9,910 nt of DNA from Dehalococcoidia bacterium. Its GTDB lineage: Bacteria > Chloroflexota > Dehalococcoidia > Dehalococcoidales > CSSed11-197. A model generated the notes under the pieces. The model saw nothing but the letters and a program-made list of their open reading frames with translations, had not been told where the DNA came from and ran no database searches. How positions within the stretch are numbered: the first letter of the stretch is position 1; each line of letters begins with the position of its first letter. The position numbers and the translations under genes were made by a program. Below, one piece after another: positions 1-5,784 of this stretch. Location of the stretch: the NCBI GenBank assembly GCA_003563865.1, contig PWTP01000181.1, positions 1-9,910 on the forward strand. Reading direction: 5' to 3'.

Positions 1-264
1 ATCATCCAAACGGTACAGGTCGATATGGTAAAGCGGAAGCCTGCCCTCCATTTCTCTTGCCAGTACAAAGGTCGGGCTTTGTACTGGTTGCTTAACTTTG
101 AGGCCTTTAGCGATACCCTGGGTAAGGCAGGTCTTGCCGGCCCCAAGGTTTCCGGTCAGCAAGATGACATCTCCCGGTTGAGCTAGCCGGCCAATTCTTT
201 CTCCTAACTTACGTGTTTGAGACGGGCTGCGGCTTCCAATTGTAAGTGGCTGGCAGTCAGGCAA
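1..264 (-). CDS. tsaE: tRNA threonylcarbamoyladenosine biosynthesis ATPase TsaE (partial, C-terminus beyond window)
   Basis: TsaE (YjeE) is the small P-loop ATPase that works with TsaB and TsaD to form the t6A37 modification of ANN-decoding tRNAs in the cytoplasm. The 88 visible codons hold a Walker A motif GNLGAGKT at residues 38-45, the family SPTF switch motif at 63-66 and HIDLYRL at 80-86. The gene runs off the left edge, so roughly the last 60-70 residues of a typical 150-160 residue protein are missing. I place the start at a TTG (264-262): it is the only usual start codon after the upstream in-frame stop, and an AGGGTGG sequence lies seven bases before it. This makes the gene overlap the end of thiL by 8 nt, which suggests translational coupling. 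The family assignment is firm; the exact start is inferred. Confidence 0.93.
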   Translation of the reverse strand, partial: MPDCQPLTIGSRSPSQTRKLGERIGRLAQPGDVILLTGNLGAGKTCLTQGIAKGLKVKQPVQSPTFVLAREMEGRLPLYHIDLYRLDD

Positions 265-1258
265 AATGTTTCCACCCTTCGGTTTTAAGTTTTATACACC
301 CGGCTGACTTGCCGGTTAGTTTAACAGATTCCGGTTGCAATTGAATTATTTCACCTATAACTGTAACCGGTGTTTTCAGCCTGCCGGTAATTTCTTGAAT
401 AGTTGCATCGTCGGCGGTAAAAAGCAATTCGTAATCTTCACCACCGGTTAAGGCCAGTCCAAGCGCTTGAGTATATGTAAATGAGGCTTCAACAAGCGGG
501 GCAACCGGCAGCTTATCGGTATCTATAATAGCACTTACCCGGCTGGCTTTTAAAATATGCCTTAGATCGGCTATTAGCCCGTCACTGGTATCAATTGCGG
601 TTTTAACCCCCTCTTCAGCCAGTAACAGCCCTTCGATTAATCGAGGATACGGCTTTAAAAAACATTGAACCAGCTGGCGGGCAGATTTATCGGATAAGCC
701 GGGTTTTTCATGTAGCAGCCTCAACCCGGCAGCGGCTGAACCAGGAGCTCCGGTTATGGCTATCTTTTCGCCCGGTATTGCCCCTGAGCGGGTCAACAAC
801 CCGGCAGAATTTTCAGTGTAACCGATAACTGTGAGAGTGATATTAACCTGCGGGGAGTCAGAAATATTACCTCCACCGATAGCCACATTAAAAGCCTTGC
901 CCAGTTCTGACATGCCTTTGTAAAAATTTAAAACATTCTCGATAAGAGTTGTTTTCGGCATTGCCAGGGCCACCAGGGCAACTCTGGGCTTGCCACCCAC
1001 TGCAGCTATATCACTCAGGTTGGCTGCCAGTGATTTCCAGCCTAAATCATGCCAATTACTAAAATTCCATTCAAAATGGATGCCTTCAATCAGGCTGTCA
1101 GTGGCGGCCAGGGTAATGCCGCCTTCGTTTTGCCATGCAGCCGCATCATCTCCGATGCCAAGTATAAGGTCCGAACAATGGCCGGTGATTTTTTGGATCT
1201 GCTCTATCAGGCCAAATTCTCCGATGTCAGCTAGAATCATTTGAAAGAAGTATATCAT
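257..1258 (-). CDS. thiL: thiamine-monophosphate kinase ThiL
   Basis: ThiL phosphorylates thiamine monophosphate with ATP to give the active cofactor thiamine diphosphate. The 333-residue product has the full motif series of this AIR-synthase-like fold: GEFGLIEQI near residue 13, LGIGDDAAA at 33-41, ATDSLIEGIHF at 52-62, NLSDIAAVGG at 80-89, GGGNISDS at 128-135, DTSDGLIADL at 223-232 and GGEDYELLF at 272-280. The aspartates in GDD, TDS, LSD and SDG are the expected Mg-nucleotide ligands. Length is normal for the family. The ATG at 1258 has only a distant GAGGGG upstream; an internal ATG at 1240 (MILADIGEF) has no ribosome-binding site either, so the first residues are uncertain. It is the upstream member of an operon with tsaE, a common pairing in anaerobes. 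No truncation or frameshift is seen. Confidence 0.95.
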   Translation of the reverse strand: MIYFFQMILADIGEFGLIEQIQKITGHCSDLILGIGDDAAAWQNEGGITLAATDSLIEGIHFEWNFSNWHDLGWKSLAANLSDIAAVGGKPRVALVALAMPKTTLIENVLNFYKGMSELGKAFNVAIGGGNISDSPQVNITLTVIGYTENSAGLLTRSGAIPGEKIAITGAPGSAAAGLRLLHEKPGLSDKSARQLVQCFLKPYPRLIEGLLLAEEGVKTAIDTSDGLIADLRHILKASRVSAIIDTDKLPVAPLVEASFTYTQALGLALTGGEDYELLFTADDATIQEITGRLKTPVTVIGEIIQLQPESVKLTGKSAGCIKLKTEGWKHFA

Positions 1259-1303
1259 TTGGGTTTACCGCCCCTCAACACAAAGAAATGAGAGTAGAAA
1301 GGT

Positions 1304-1309
1304 ATTGTA
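1304..1309 (-). promoter_or_regulatory. possible -10 element upstream of thiL-tsaE
   Basis: Read on the minus strand, TACAAT lies about 45 nt before the thiL ATG, a sensible distance for a sigma70 -10 box. No convincing -35 hexamer sits 16-18 nt further upstream, so this is a weak call. It lies in the 150-nt divergent gap shared with the stronger mobA promoter on the other strand. Confidence 0.3.
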
Positions 1310-1350
1310 TTAAAGCTTGCATGGAAAAGCATTATCCGGCCTATGGGTAC

Positions 1351-1379
1351 TTGACGTGGGTGGTAAAATTAAATATAAG
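1351..1379 (+). promoter_or_regulatory. sigma70-type promoter of the mobA operon
   Basis: A TTGACG box at 1351-1356 and a TATAAG box at 1374-1379 are separated by exactly 17 nt, close to the bacterial housekeeping consensus. Transcription would begin near 1386, about 23 nt before the mobA start codon. No other promoter-like pair of this quality is present in the thiL-mobA gap. Confidence 0.75.
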
Positions 1380-1408
1380 GGGGTAGGAATAATCCGCTAA
1401 GAAATATT

Positions 1409-2035
1409 TTGAAGAAGAATTATGGCCTTGTTATTCTAGCTGGTGGAAAAGGATCGAGGCTAGGGCGCGAAAAGGCTTGGGTTAGTTTAAACGGCCAGAA
1501 CCTGGTGGAAAGAGTTGCTTCACGACTCAGGTGTCTGGATGGCAAATTAGTCGTAGTATATGCTCCGTTGCAAAAGAAACCGTCACTTGATTTAGATATT
1601 CAACCCCAGATTGTTGTTGATGTTTATCCCGGTAAAGGACCTCTGGTTGGTATCTATAGCGGATTAAAAGCTTGCAAGGCGGATGCAGTGTTTGTAACTG
1701 CCTGTGACATGCCTTTTGTTAACCCTGAACTGGTGCGGTTTCTATTCGATCTTTTGCCGGGTTATGATGCAGTAGTTCCGCTACAAAACGGGTTAACAGA
1801 ACCTTTGCATGCAGTCTATTCCAGCAGTTGCCTGAGTGTCATGGAAGAATTGATAGAAAGCGGAGAGCGTAAGGTGGAAAGCTTGTTCGATGTTATTAAG
1901 GTAAGGTATGTTGAGAAAGACGAGCTGGAAGCAGTAGACAAAGGGTGTTTTAGTTTTTTTAATATCAATACACGGAAGGATTTAAAAAAAGCTGAGGCTA
2001 TTGCTGCTCAGCAGACCAAATGCCAGCAGGTTTAA
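1409..2035 (+). CDS. mobA: molybdenum cofactor guanylyltransferase MobA
   Basis: MobA transfers GMP from GTP to molybdopterin, producing the guanine dinucleotide form of the cofactor used by enzymes of the DMSO reductase superfamily (formate dehydrogenases, nitrate reductases and similar). The 208-residue protein starts with the nucleotidyltransferase signature LAGGKGSRLGREKA at residues 10-23, with the conserved Arg and Lys. It continues with KGPLVGIYSGL at 76-86, the metal-binding aspartate in TACDMPF (Asp100), EPLHAVY at 131-137 and the C-terminal FNINTRKDL near 184-192. Length is typical. The start is a TTG with only a weak ribosome-binding site; no ATG or GTG fits the alignment better. 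It is followed after about 30 nt by the DUF362 gene, likely in one transcript. MobA implies that molybdopterin-dinucleotide oxidoreductases exist elsewhere in this genome. Confidence 0.94.
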   Translation: MKKNYGLVILAGGKGSRLGREKAWVSLNGQNLVERVASRLRCLDGKLVVVYAPLQKKPSLDLDIQPQIVVDVYPGKGPLVGIYSGLKACKADAVFVTACDMPFVNPELVRFLFDLLPGYDAVVPLQNGLTEPLHAVYSSSCLSVMEELIESGERKVESLFDVIKVRYVEKDELEAVDKGCFSFFNINTRKDLKKAEAIAAQQTKCQQV

Positions 2036-2055
2036 TCTGGATTAGTTGTAATTTT

Positions 2056-2060
2056 AGGAG
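2056..2060 (+). promoter_or_regulatory. ribosome-binding site that decides the DUF362 gene start
   Basis: AGGAG precedes two tandem TTG codons. The gap is 3 nt to the first and 6 nt to the second, so the second TTG (2067) is the more likely initiator. Confidence 0.6.
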
Positions 2061-2066
2061 TATTTG

Positions 2067-2792
2067 TTGATTTTCAACTCTGAAGAGTTTACATTTAAAG
2101 CACCAAAGCCCATTACAAGAGCGCGCCGTGTGCTTATTGCACCAAACATAGACAGTGACAATAGGCCTTATCCTTATTCGACCAGCCCCAAGTTACTTTC
2201 TACTATTATTGAAGGAATTCGGCGGGCGGGGGATGCCGATGTATTGATAATCGGGGGCACCGGTGATGGCAGGCCGGTGCATCCGGTGTACAAAGCCCTG
2301 GGTTATGACTTTCCACGGGTGATTATGCTTGATGTGAAAGACAGCAATTGGGTGGAAGTGGATAATCCTCTTGAGAAACCGCTGGCAATTCCCACTTTTT
2401 TAATGCCTAATGTGGTGTTATCGTCAGATTATCTCATTACCACTTGTCCGTTGAAGACAGAGAAAGGCGAAGGAGTATTATCTGTCGCTAATTTGCTGTC
2501 ACTTTTGTCAATTGAAAGATACGGCATTAACTGGCAGGGCCTGCATGAATTAGGTATAGAAAACGTGCTGGCTGATTTATATTTTACCATGCCGTTTGAT
2601 ATGGGGCTTATCGACGGCACTCAGATACTGGAGACAAACTCAGATAACAAACATTCCATAAAGCAGCATGGCAAAATATACCAGGGAGAGCCCTATTATA
2701 TAGATGGTGAGGTTTCCGGTACTGTTGGCTTTGAAACCGGTTATCTGAATCTGATTGATGAAGCTGAAGCCGAGCTGGGTAAGGAAGAATAG
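2067..2792 (+). CDS. DUF362 domain protein, function unknown
   Basis: The 241-residue product resembles the DUF362 family, which is widespread in anaerobes and has no settled biochemical role. Family-like stretches are STSPKLLSTIIEGIRRAG near residues 38-55, the glycine-rich IIGGTGDGR at about 61-69, KALGYDFPRVIMLDV near 76-90 and SSDYLITTCPLKT at about 118-130, followed by a segment like the 'SxKNLLG' region. There are no clustered cysteines, so the ferredoxin-like 4Fe-4S domain fused to many DUF362 proteins is missing; this is the stand-alone form. No signal peptide or membrane helix is seen, so it is probably cytoplasmic. Two TTG codons are in tandem (2064 and 2067); AGGAG at 2056-2060 is better spaced (6 nt) for the second. 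It is co-oriented with mobA and converges on acyP, with only 9 nt between the two stop codons. Confidence 0.7.
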   Translation: MIFNSEEFTFKAPKPITRARRVLIAPNIDSDNRPYPYSTSPKLLSTIIEGIRRAGDADVLIIGGTGDGRPVHPVYKALGYDFPRVIMLDVKDSNWVEVDNPLEKPLAIPTFLMPNVVLSSDYLITTCPLKTEKGEGVLSVANLLSLLSIERYGINWQGLHELGIENVLADLYFTMPFDMGLIDGTQILETNSDNKHSIKQHGKIYQGEPYYIDGEVSGTVGFETGYLNLIDEAEAELGKEE

Positions 2793-2801
2793 CCGATGAT
2801 C

Positions 2802-3059
2802 CTACTTTATACTGAAGTCTTCGTATAATGGTTCATTATCAATACTTTCGGAGCTGACCTGTTCGACCACTGCGTTCGGTGGCCCCTTTTTAAGTAGCTC
2901 TAAAAATTCCTTAACTGAGGCTTCTGGCCCCTGGGCCACTGCTTCGACGGTATTTCCACTGCTCAAATTACGGACAAAGCCCCGTACGCCCAGCCTTTTT
3001 GCGTGGTCGGAAGCATAACGGCGGAAAAAGACGCCCTGCACCCGGCCGCTGATAAGCAT
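2802..3059 (-). CDS. acyP: acylphosphatase
   Basis: Acylphosphatase hydrolyses the carboxyl-phosphate bond of acyl phosphates in the cytoplasm. The 85-residue protein shows the signature GRVQGVFFRRYA at residues 5-16 and GFVRNLSSGNTVEAVAQG at 27-44. The two catalytic residues are in place as Arg13 and Asn31, with the same 18-residue spacing as the classic Arg23/Asn41 pair. It is a few residues shorter at the N-terminus than most members. The upstream codons would read TTIK, as in longer homologues, but no usual start codon lies there and the ATG has no clear ribosome-binding site, so initiation at ATT or by coupling is possible. It lies 41 nt downstream of the small lysine-rich gene on the same strand, probably in one transcript. 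Confidence 0.93.
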   Translation of the reverse strand: MLISGRVQGVFFRRYASDHAKRLGVRGFVRNLSSGNTVEAVAQGPEASVKEFLELLKKGPPNAVVEQVSSESIDNEPLYEDFSIK

Positions 3060-3100
3060 TTTAATGGTAGTAAATGGAAAATTACCGGCTGAATGAGTTA

Positions 3101-3241
3101 TTATTCTTCACTCTCCTTTTTGCGCCGCTTTTTCACTACTTCAACTGAGGCCGGAGGAGTGATTATATCTGAGATGACCGGCTTTTTCGCATCTTTTTTG
3201 GGTTTTTTGGCTTCCCGGCTCGGAATGTTGCGTTTACTCAT
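3101..3241 (-). CDS. small lysine-rich protein of unknown function (46 aa)
   Basis: This short gene encodes 46 residues with a highly basic first half (MSKRNIPSREAKKPKKDAKK), a central hydrophobic and proline stretch (PVISDIITPPASVEVV) and a charged tail KKRRKKESEE. Support for it being real: an ATG preceded by AAGAGGT with about five bases of spacing, a tandem TAA-TAA stop, biased composition instead of random sequence, and a position 41 nt upstream of acyP on the same strand. It has no cysteines, membrane helix or signal peptide. Basic composition suggests RNA, DNA or ribosome association, but that is only an inference. I recall similar short basic proteins in Chloroflexota genomes but cannot confirm this here. 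Confidence 0.7.
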   Translation of the reverse strand: MSKRNIPSREAKKPKKDAKKPVISDIITPPASVEVVKKRRKKESEE

Positions 3242-3405
3242 AGTAGACCTCTTGACTTATAATTTAAGGACGATTTCAATTTTAACAGGACATTTAACAG
3301 GTGTAAAGGGCTCAAAATATTCCAAAATTCGGTGAATATGAAATTATTAACCAGTTTAACCCTATTTTTGTTTTTTGTATCATTTAGCCTGACCAAAAAA
3401 TAATC

Positions 3406-3414
3406 TGGTAGAAT
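3406..3414 (+). promoter_or_regulatory. extended -10 promoter element upstream of idi
   Basis: TGG followed by TAGAAT (3409-3414) forms an extended -10 motif about 40 nt before the idi ATG. No strong -35 hexamer is present at the right spacing, which is usual for extended -10 promoters. It is the best promoter candidate in the 212-nt gap between the small basic gene and idi. Confidence 0.45.
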
Positions 3415-3453
3415 ATCGCTCAGTTACATTTTTAGTTTAGACAGGAGAAACAA

Positions 3454-3981
3454 ATGGTAGAACAGGTGATACTGGTTGATGAATACGACTGCGAAATAGG
3501 ATTAGAAGAAAAGATAGCAACCCATAAAAGCGGGAAGTTGCACCGGGCATTTTCAGTGTTCGTGTTTAACTCAGAAGGCCGATTATTACTTCAGAGAAGA
3601 GCCATGACCAAATATCATTGTGGCGGTTTGTGGTCTAATACCTGTTGCAGCCATCCAAGGCCGGGCGAAACAATCGAATCTGCCGCTCACAGAAGGTTAA
3701 AGGAGGAGATGGGGTTTGATTGTGAGCTAAAAGAGATATTTTGTATTAGATACAAAGCCGAAGTATCCAATGGCTTAATTGAAAATGAATATGACCATGT
3801 TCTTACCGGTAGATACAACGGTTCAGTAAACCCTGATAAAGAAGAAGTTAGCCAATGGAAGTACATCAGTTTACAAGACCTGGCAGCAGATATAGAGAAC
3901 TTCCCCGGTAAATACACTTACTGGTTAAAGGCTGTAATGCCAAAATTAACCGGTTATATTGATAAAGGCCAACAGCTGTAA
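3454..3981 (+). CDS. idi: isopentenyl-diphosphate delta-isomerase, type I
   Basis: This Nudix-fold enzyme interconverts isopentenyl and dimethylallyl diphosphate, balancing the two building blocks of isoprenoids. In the 175-residue protein the metal-binding histidines are His24 and His30, and SNTCCSHP at 61-68 holds the catalytic Cys65 and metal-binding His67. The Nudix-box region begins GETIESAAHRRLKEEMGF at 71-88, and ENEYDHV at 110-116 supplies the catalytic and metal-binding glutamates Glu110 and Glu112. Length fits the family. AGGAG at 3443-3447, six bases before the ATG, fixes the start. It appears to be a single-gene unit converging on the ccm operon. Its product would feed quinone tail, undecaprenyl and farnesyl synthesis, the last being the substrate of the heme O synthase at the other end of the window. 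Confidence 0.95.
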   Translation: MVEQVILVDEYDCEIGLEEKIATHKSGKLHRAFSVFVFNSEGRLLLQRRAMTKYHCGGLWSNTCCSHPRPGETIESAAHRRLKEEMGFDCELKEIFCIRYKAEVSNGLIENEYDHVLTGRYNGSVNPDKEEVSQWKYISLQDLAADIENFPGKYTYWLKAVMPKLTGYIDKGQQL

Positions 3982-4069
3982 CAAGACAGTTAACCCAAAT
4001 GCCGGGCCAGATTATAGTTTACATAAAGAAAAACTTAACCGAGTTTAAAGCTTTAGAGCTTAAGGCAGG

Positions 4070-4234
4070 TTAACTGCCATCACCAGATGACGTATCATTT
4101 TCTTTTAAGGTTGCATTCAGTGATTCCAGGTCTTGCCTGAACTTCTTTTGCTGGTTAAGCAGTATAAGAATAAAGCCGAAAACCGTTACCCATACCAGGG
4201 CATAAGCAGCAAATAAGTAACCTGCATTTTCCAT
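4070..4234 (-). CDS. ccmD: CcmD-like small membrane protein of cytochrome c maturation
   Basis: A 54-residue product with one N-terminal membrane helix at about residues 5-27 (AGYLFAAYALVWVTVFGF and on), then a charged, coiled-coil-prone tail (NQQKKFRQDLESLNATLKE) and a polar end. This size, topology and place directly after ccmC match CcmD, which in known systems stabilises CcmC and CcmE in the membrane and helps release heme-loaded CcmE. The ATG is preceded by a near-perfect GGAGGT six bases upstream. It lies 34 nt after ccmC on the same strand and is the last gene of the operon. CcmD sequences are poorly conserved, so the call rests on topology and context more than on motifs. Confidence 0.75.
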   Translation of the reverse strand: MENAGYLFAAYALVWVTVFGFILILLNQQKKFRQDLESLNATLKENDTSSGDGS

Positions 4235-4268
4235 ATTTATACCTCCAACGGATGATAACCTGTTTTTA

Positions 4269-4940
4269 TCACCGCAACGTTTTTAATTTTTCAATTGTTA
4301 TCTCATTATTCTTGACTGTAACTCTAAGAACCATCATAAGAACGTATAGCACCGTGAAAGCCGCCAGGCTGACCAGCAGAGTTTGGAGCATTGGAGGGGC
4401 CAGGCCACCTTCGAAGATAATACCTCCCGGATGGATGCCCCTCCAGAGAGTAGTAGACATTCCGATGATAGGGACATCAATGAACGCTACAATTCCAACT
4501 ACGGCAGCAAATATTGATCCGCGAGAGGGATCATTGGCAACTTTACGCACCATCAGGCAGGCCAGTAAAATCAACCAAAGTACCAGGGTTGTTGTAAGAC
4601 GGGGCTCCCAGGTCCACCAGACTCCCCAGATTGGTTTAGCCCACAACATGCCAACGACGATTGCAAGTGTAGTAAAAAGCAGGCCGATTTCAGCTGCTGA
4701 ATAAGCCACGGCATCCCAACTGCTTTTTCTGGTTTTTAGATAGGCAATGCTGGCAATGAAAAGAACGAATGTAGAAAACATAGCCAGCCAGGCTACCGGT
4801 ACCATAACGTAAAAAATTCTCTGCACGATGCCCATGACTGCTTCTGTTGGAACATAAACAAATACCATGTAGTGAGCCCAGATCATCAAAGCGGCACTCA
4901 GTGCCAATAAACCCAGTTTGGTTTTATGGCTCGTGTTCAT
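4269..4940 (-). CDS. ccmC: heme handling protein CcmC (cytochrome c maturation)
   Basis: CcmC is a six-helix membrane protein that presents heme to CcmE on the outer face of the cytoplasmic membrane. The 223-residue product has the tryptophan-rich 'WWD' heme motif as IWGVWWTWEPRLTT at 104-117, QRIFYVMVPVAW at 40-51 and TLWRGIHPGG at 164-173. His170 matches the second conserved heme-ligand histidine (His184 of E. coli). The first (His60 of E. coli, in a YxHVP context) is replaced by Met46, an unusual change. I start the gene at ATG 4940, because AGGGGG lies about five bases upstream and the ccmB stop is only 10 nt before; the longer frame to 4973 would overlap ccmB and lacks a good site. It is followed by ccmD. 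Confidence 0.92.
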   Translation of the reverse strand: MNTSHKTKLGLLALSAALMIWAHYMVFVYVPTEAVMGIVQRIFYVMVPVAWLAMFSTFVLFIASIAYLKTRKSSWDAVAYSAAEIGLLFTTLAIVVGMLWAKPIWGVWWTWEPRLTTTLVLWLILLACLMVRKVANDPSRGSIFAAVVGIVAFIDVPIIGMSTTLWRGIHPGGIIFEGGLAPPMLQTLLVSLAAFTVLYVLMMVLRVTVKNNEITIEKLKTLR

Positions 4941-4950
4941 TTTATCCCCC

Positions 4951-5625
4951 TCACTCTTCAATAACATACTCAAAAATAAGGTAAGAGACTACCAGAAAAA
5001 TAACATCAAAAGCAGCAATTATCTGCAACCAGGAGGCAATGCTGCTCCATGACCCACCGGCCAGAACCAGTTTGGAGGCCTCAACGGCAGAAAGGATTAC
5101 AGGAACAACAACCGGAAGAAACAGGATCGGAAGTACCATTTCTCGTGCTTTAGTATTAACTGACAGAGCCGAAAACAATGTCCCGATGGCAATAAAGCCG
5201 ATTGTGGCCATAATAGTGATAACAATCAGCATAGGCAGTACACTTAAAGGCAGGTTAAAAAGTACAACAAATACGGGCAATGAGATTGCTTCGATGACAG
5301 TTAAAAAAATGAAATTCCCCAGGGTTTTGCAAATATAGATATCATGGCGTTTTATCGGACAGATTATCAGCGCCTCAAGGCAGCCCTGTTCCTTTTCCTG
5401 GACAAAGGTGCGGTTAAGGCTTAGCATGCCGGCAAATACAAAAGTAGTCCATAGAATACCCGGGACTATCAGCTTCATTTGTTCCGGGCCGGCCCCGAAT
5501 GCAAAGTTAAAAATAACTATTACCAGCACAGCAAAGATCAGTACCGAGGGAATGGTTTCTTTTGACCTGGCTTCAGAAAGCACATCCTTCCAGGTAATGG
5601 CCATGGCTTTACTCAGAAATTTCAT
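4951..5625 (-). CDS. ccmB: CcmB, membrane subunit of the heme exporter-type ABC complex
   Basis: CcmB is the integral membrane partner of the ATPase CcmA; the CcmABCD complex uses ATP to release holo-CcmE. The 224-residue product (from ATG 5625) has the family pattern of six hydrophobic segments, the cytoplasmic motif NRTFVQEKEQGCLEALIICP at 71-90 (usual form FxxDxxxGxLExLxxSP) and a conserved K in CKTLGNF near 100. The open frame extends 39 codons further upstream, but those residues look unlike any CcmB, have no ribosome-binding site, and the shorter form matches the usual ~220 residues. The site before ATG 5625 (GGAT) is itself weak. No ccmA lies beside it; see the gap upstream. It is closely followed by ccmC. 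Confidence 0.9.
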   Translation of the reverse strand: MKFLSKAMAITWKDVLSEARSKETIPSVLIFAVLVIVIFNFAFGAGPEQMKLIVPGILWTTFVFAGMLSLNRTFVQEKEQGCLEALIICPIKRHDIYICKTLGNFIFLTVIEAISLPVFVVLFNLPLSVLPMLIVITIMATIGFIAIGTLFSALSVNTKAREMVLPILFLPVVVPVILSAVEASKLVLAGGSWSSIASWLQIIAAFDVIFLVVSYLIFEYVIEE

Positions 5626-5784
5626 ACAATTAAATCCGTACGTACTGTGAACAAGGCCAGCTTTGGACTTCCCCAGCTTCAAAACCTGTACCGCCCTCAG
5701 CTGGCCGATCATATCCCTCTTAAAGCATTCGGGTTGCCACATACGCTGGTCAATTTTTGTAATAATAGCAGAATAACAAGCACT
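5626..5784 (-). other. 159-nt gap between ccmF and ccmB with no recognised gene (expected ccmA position)
   Basis: All other gaps in this operon are 10-41 nt, so this one stands out. In many ccm operons the ATPase gene ccmA lies next to ccmB, but no Walker motifs are readable here in any frame. The gap contains an in-frame continuation upstream of ccmB that starts right after the ccmF stop, a 27-codon hydrophobic open frame overlapping the end of ccmF (5709-5792), an 8-bp inverted repeat GGCCAGCT/AGCTGGCC (5655-5662 and 5699-5706), and a possible extended -10 (TGCTATTAT, minus strand, 5762-5770). It may be a deletion scar, a leader or a regulatory segment. Confidence 0.5.
5762..5770 (-). promoter_or_regulatory. 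possible internal extended -10 for ccmBCD
   Basis: On the minus strand TGC is followed by TATTAT, an extended -10 pattern differing from consensus at one base. There is no matching -35 box. If active it would give ccmBCD its own transcript start within the ccmF-ccmB gap. Confidence 0.25.

Noticed and set aside
3256..3285. TTAAAA-N18-TATAAG promoter-like pair on the minus strand before the small basic gene
   Set aside because: The predicted transcript start would fall inside the ribosome-binding site of that gene, so it is unlikely to be its promoter.
3093..3335. 80-codon plus-strand open frame over the small basic gene
   Set aside because: It has no good ribosome-binding site, its peptide (Phe/Leu-rich then random) resembles nothing, and it is the antisense of the better supported 46-residue minus-strand gene.
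4020..4076. Weak AT-rich hairpin with a T-rich run (TTTTTCTTT, minus strand) after ccmD
   Set aside because: The possible stem is only about five A/T-rich pairs with competing folds, so I cannot call it a terminator, though some end signal for the ccm operon is expected here.
3987..4076. Inverted repeat CAGTTAACC / GGTTAACTG framing the idi-ccmD convergent gap
   Set aside because: The core GTTAAC is self-palindromic, the arms are 72 nt apart and no T-run follows on either side, so chance is likely.
4252..4704. 150-codon plus-strand open frame inside ccmC
   Set aside because: It lies antisense to a clear ccmC and its residues (many Thr, Arg, Ile) are typical of the reverse of a membrane protein gene.
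5646..5692. Riboswitch-like look of the GC-rich stretch before ccmB
   Set aside because: No conserved box of a known class (cobalamin, Moco, TPP and others) could be matched, and the only stem is an 8-bp repeat with a long loop.
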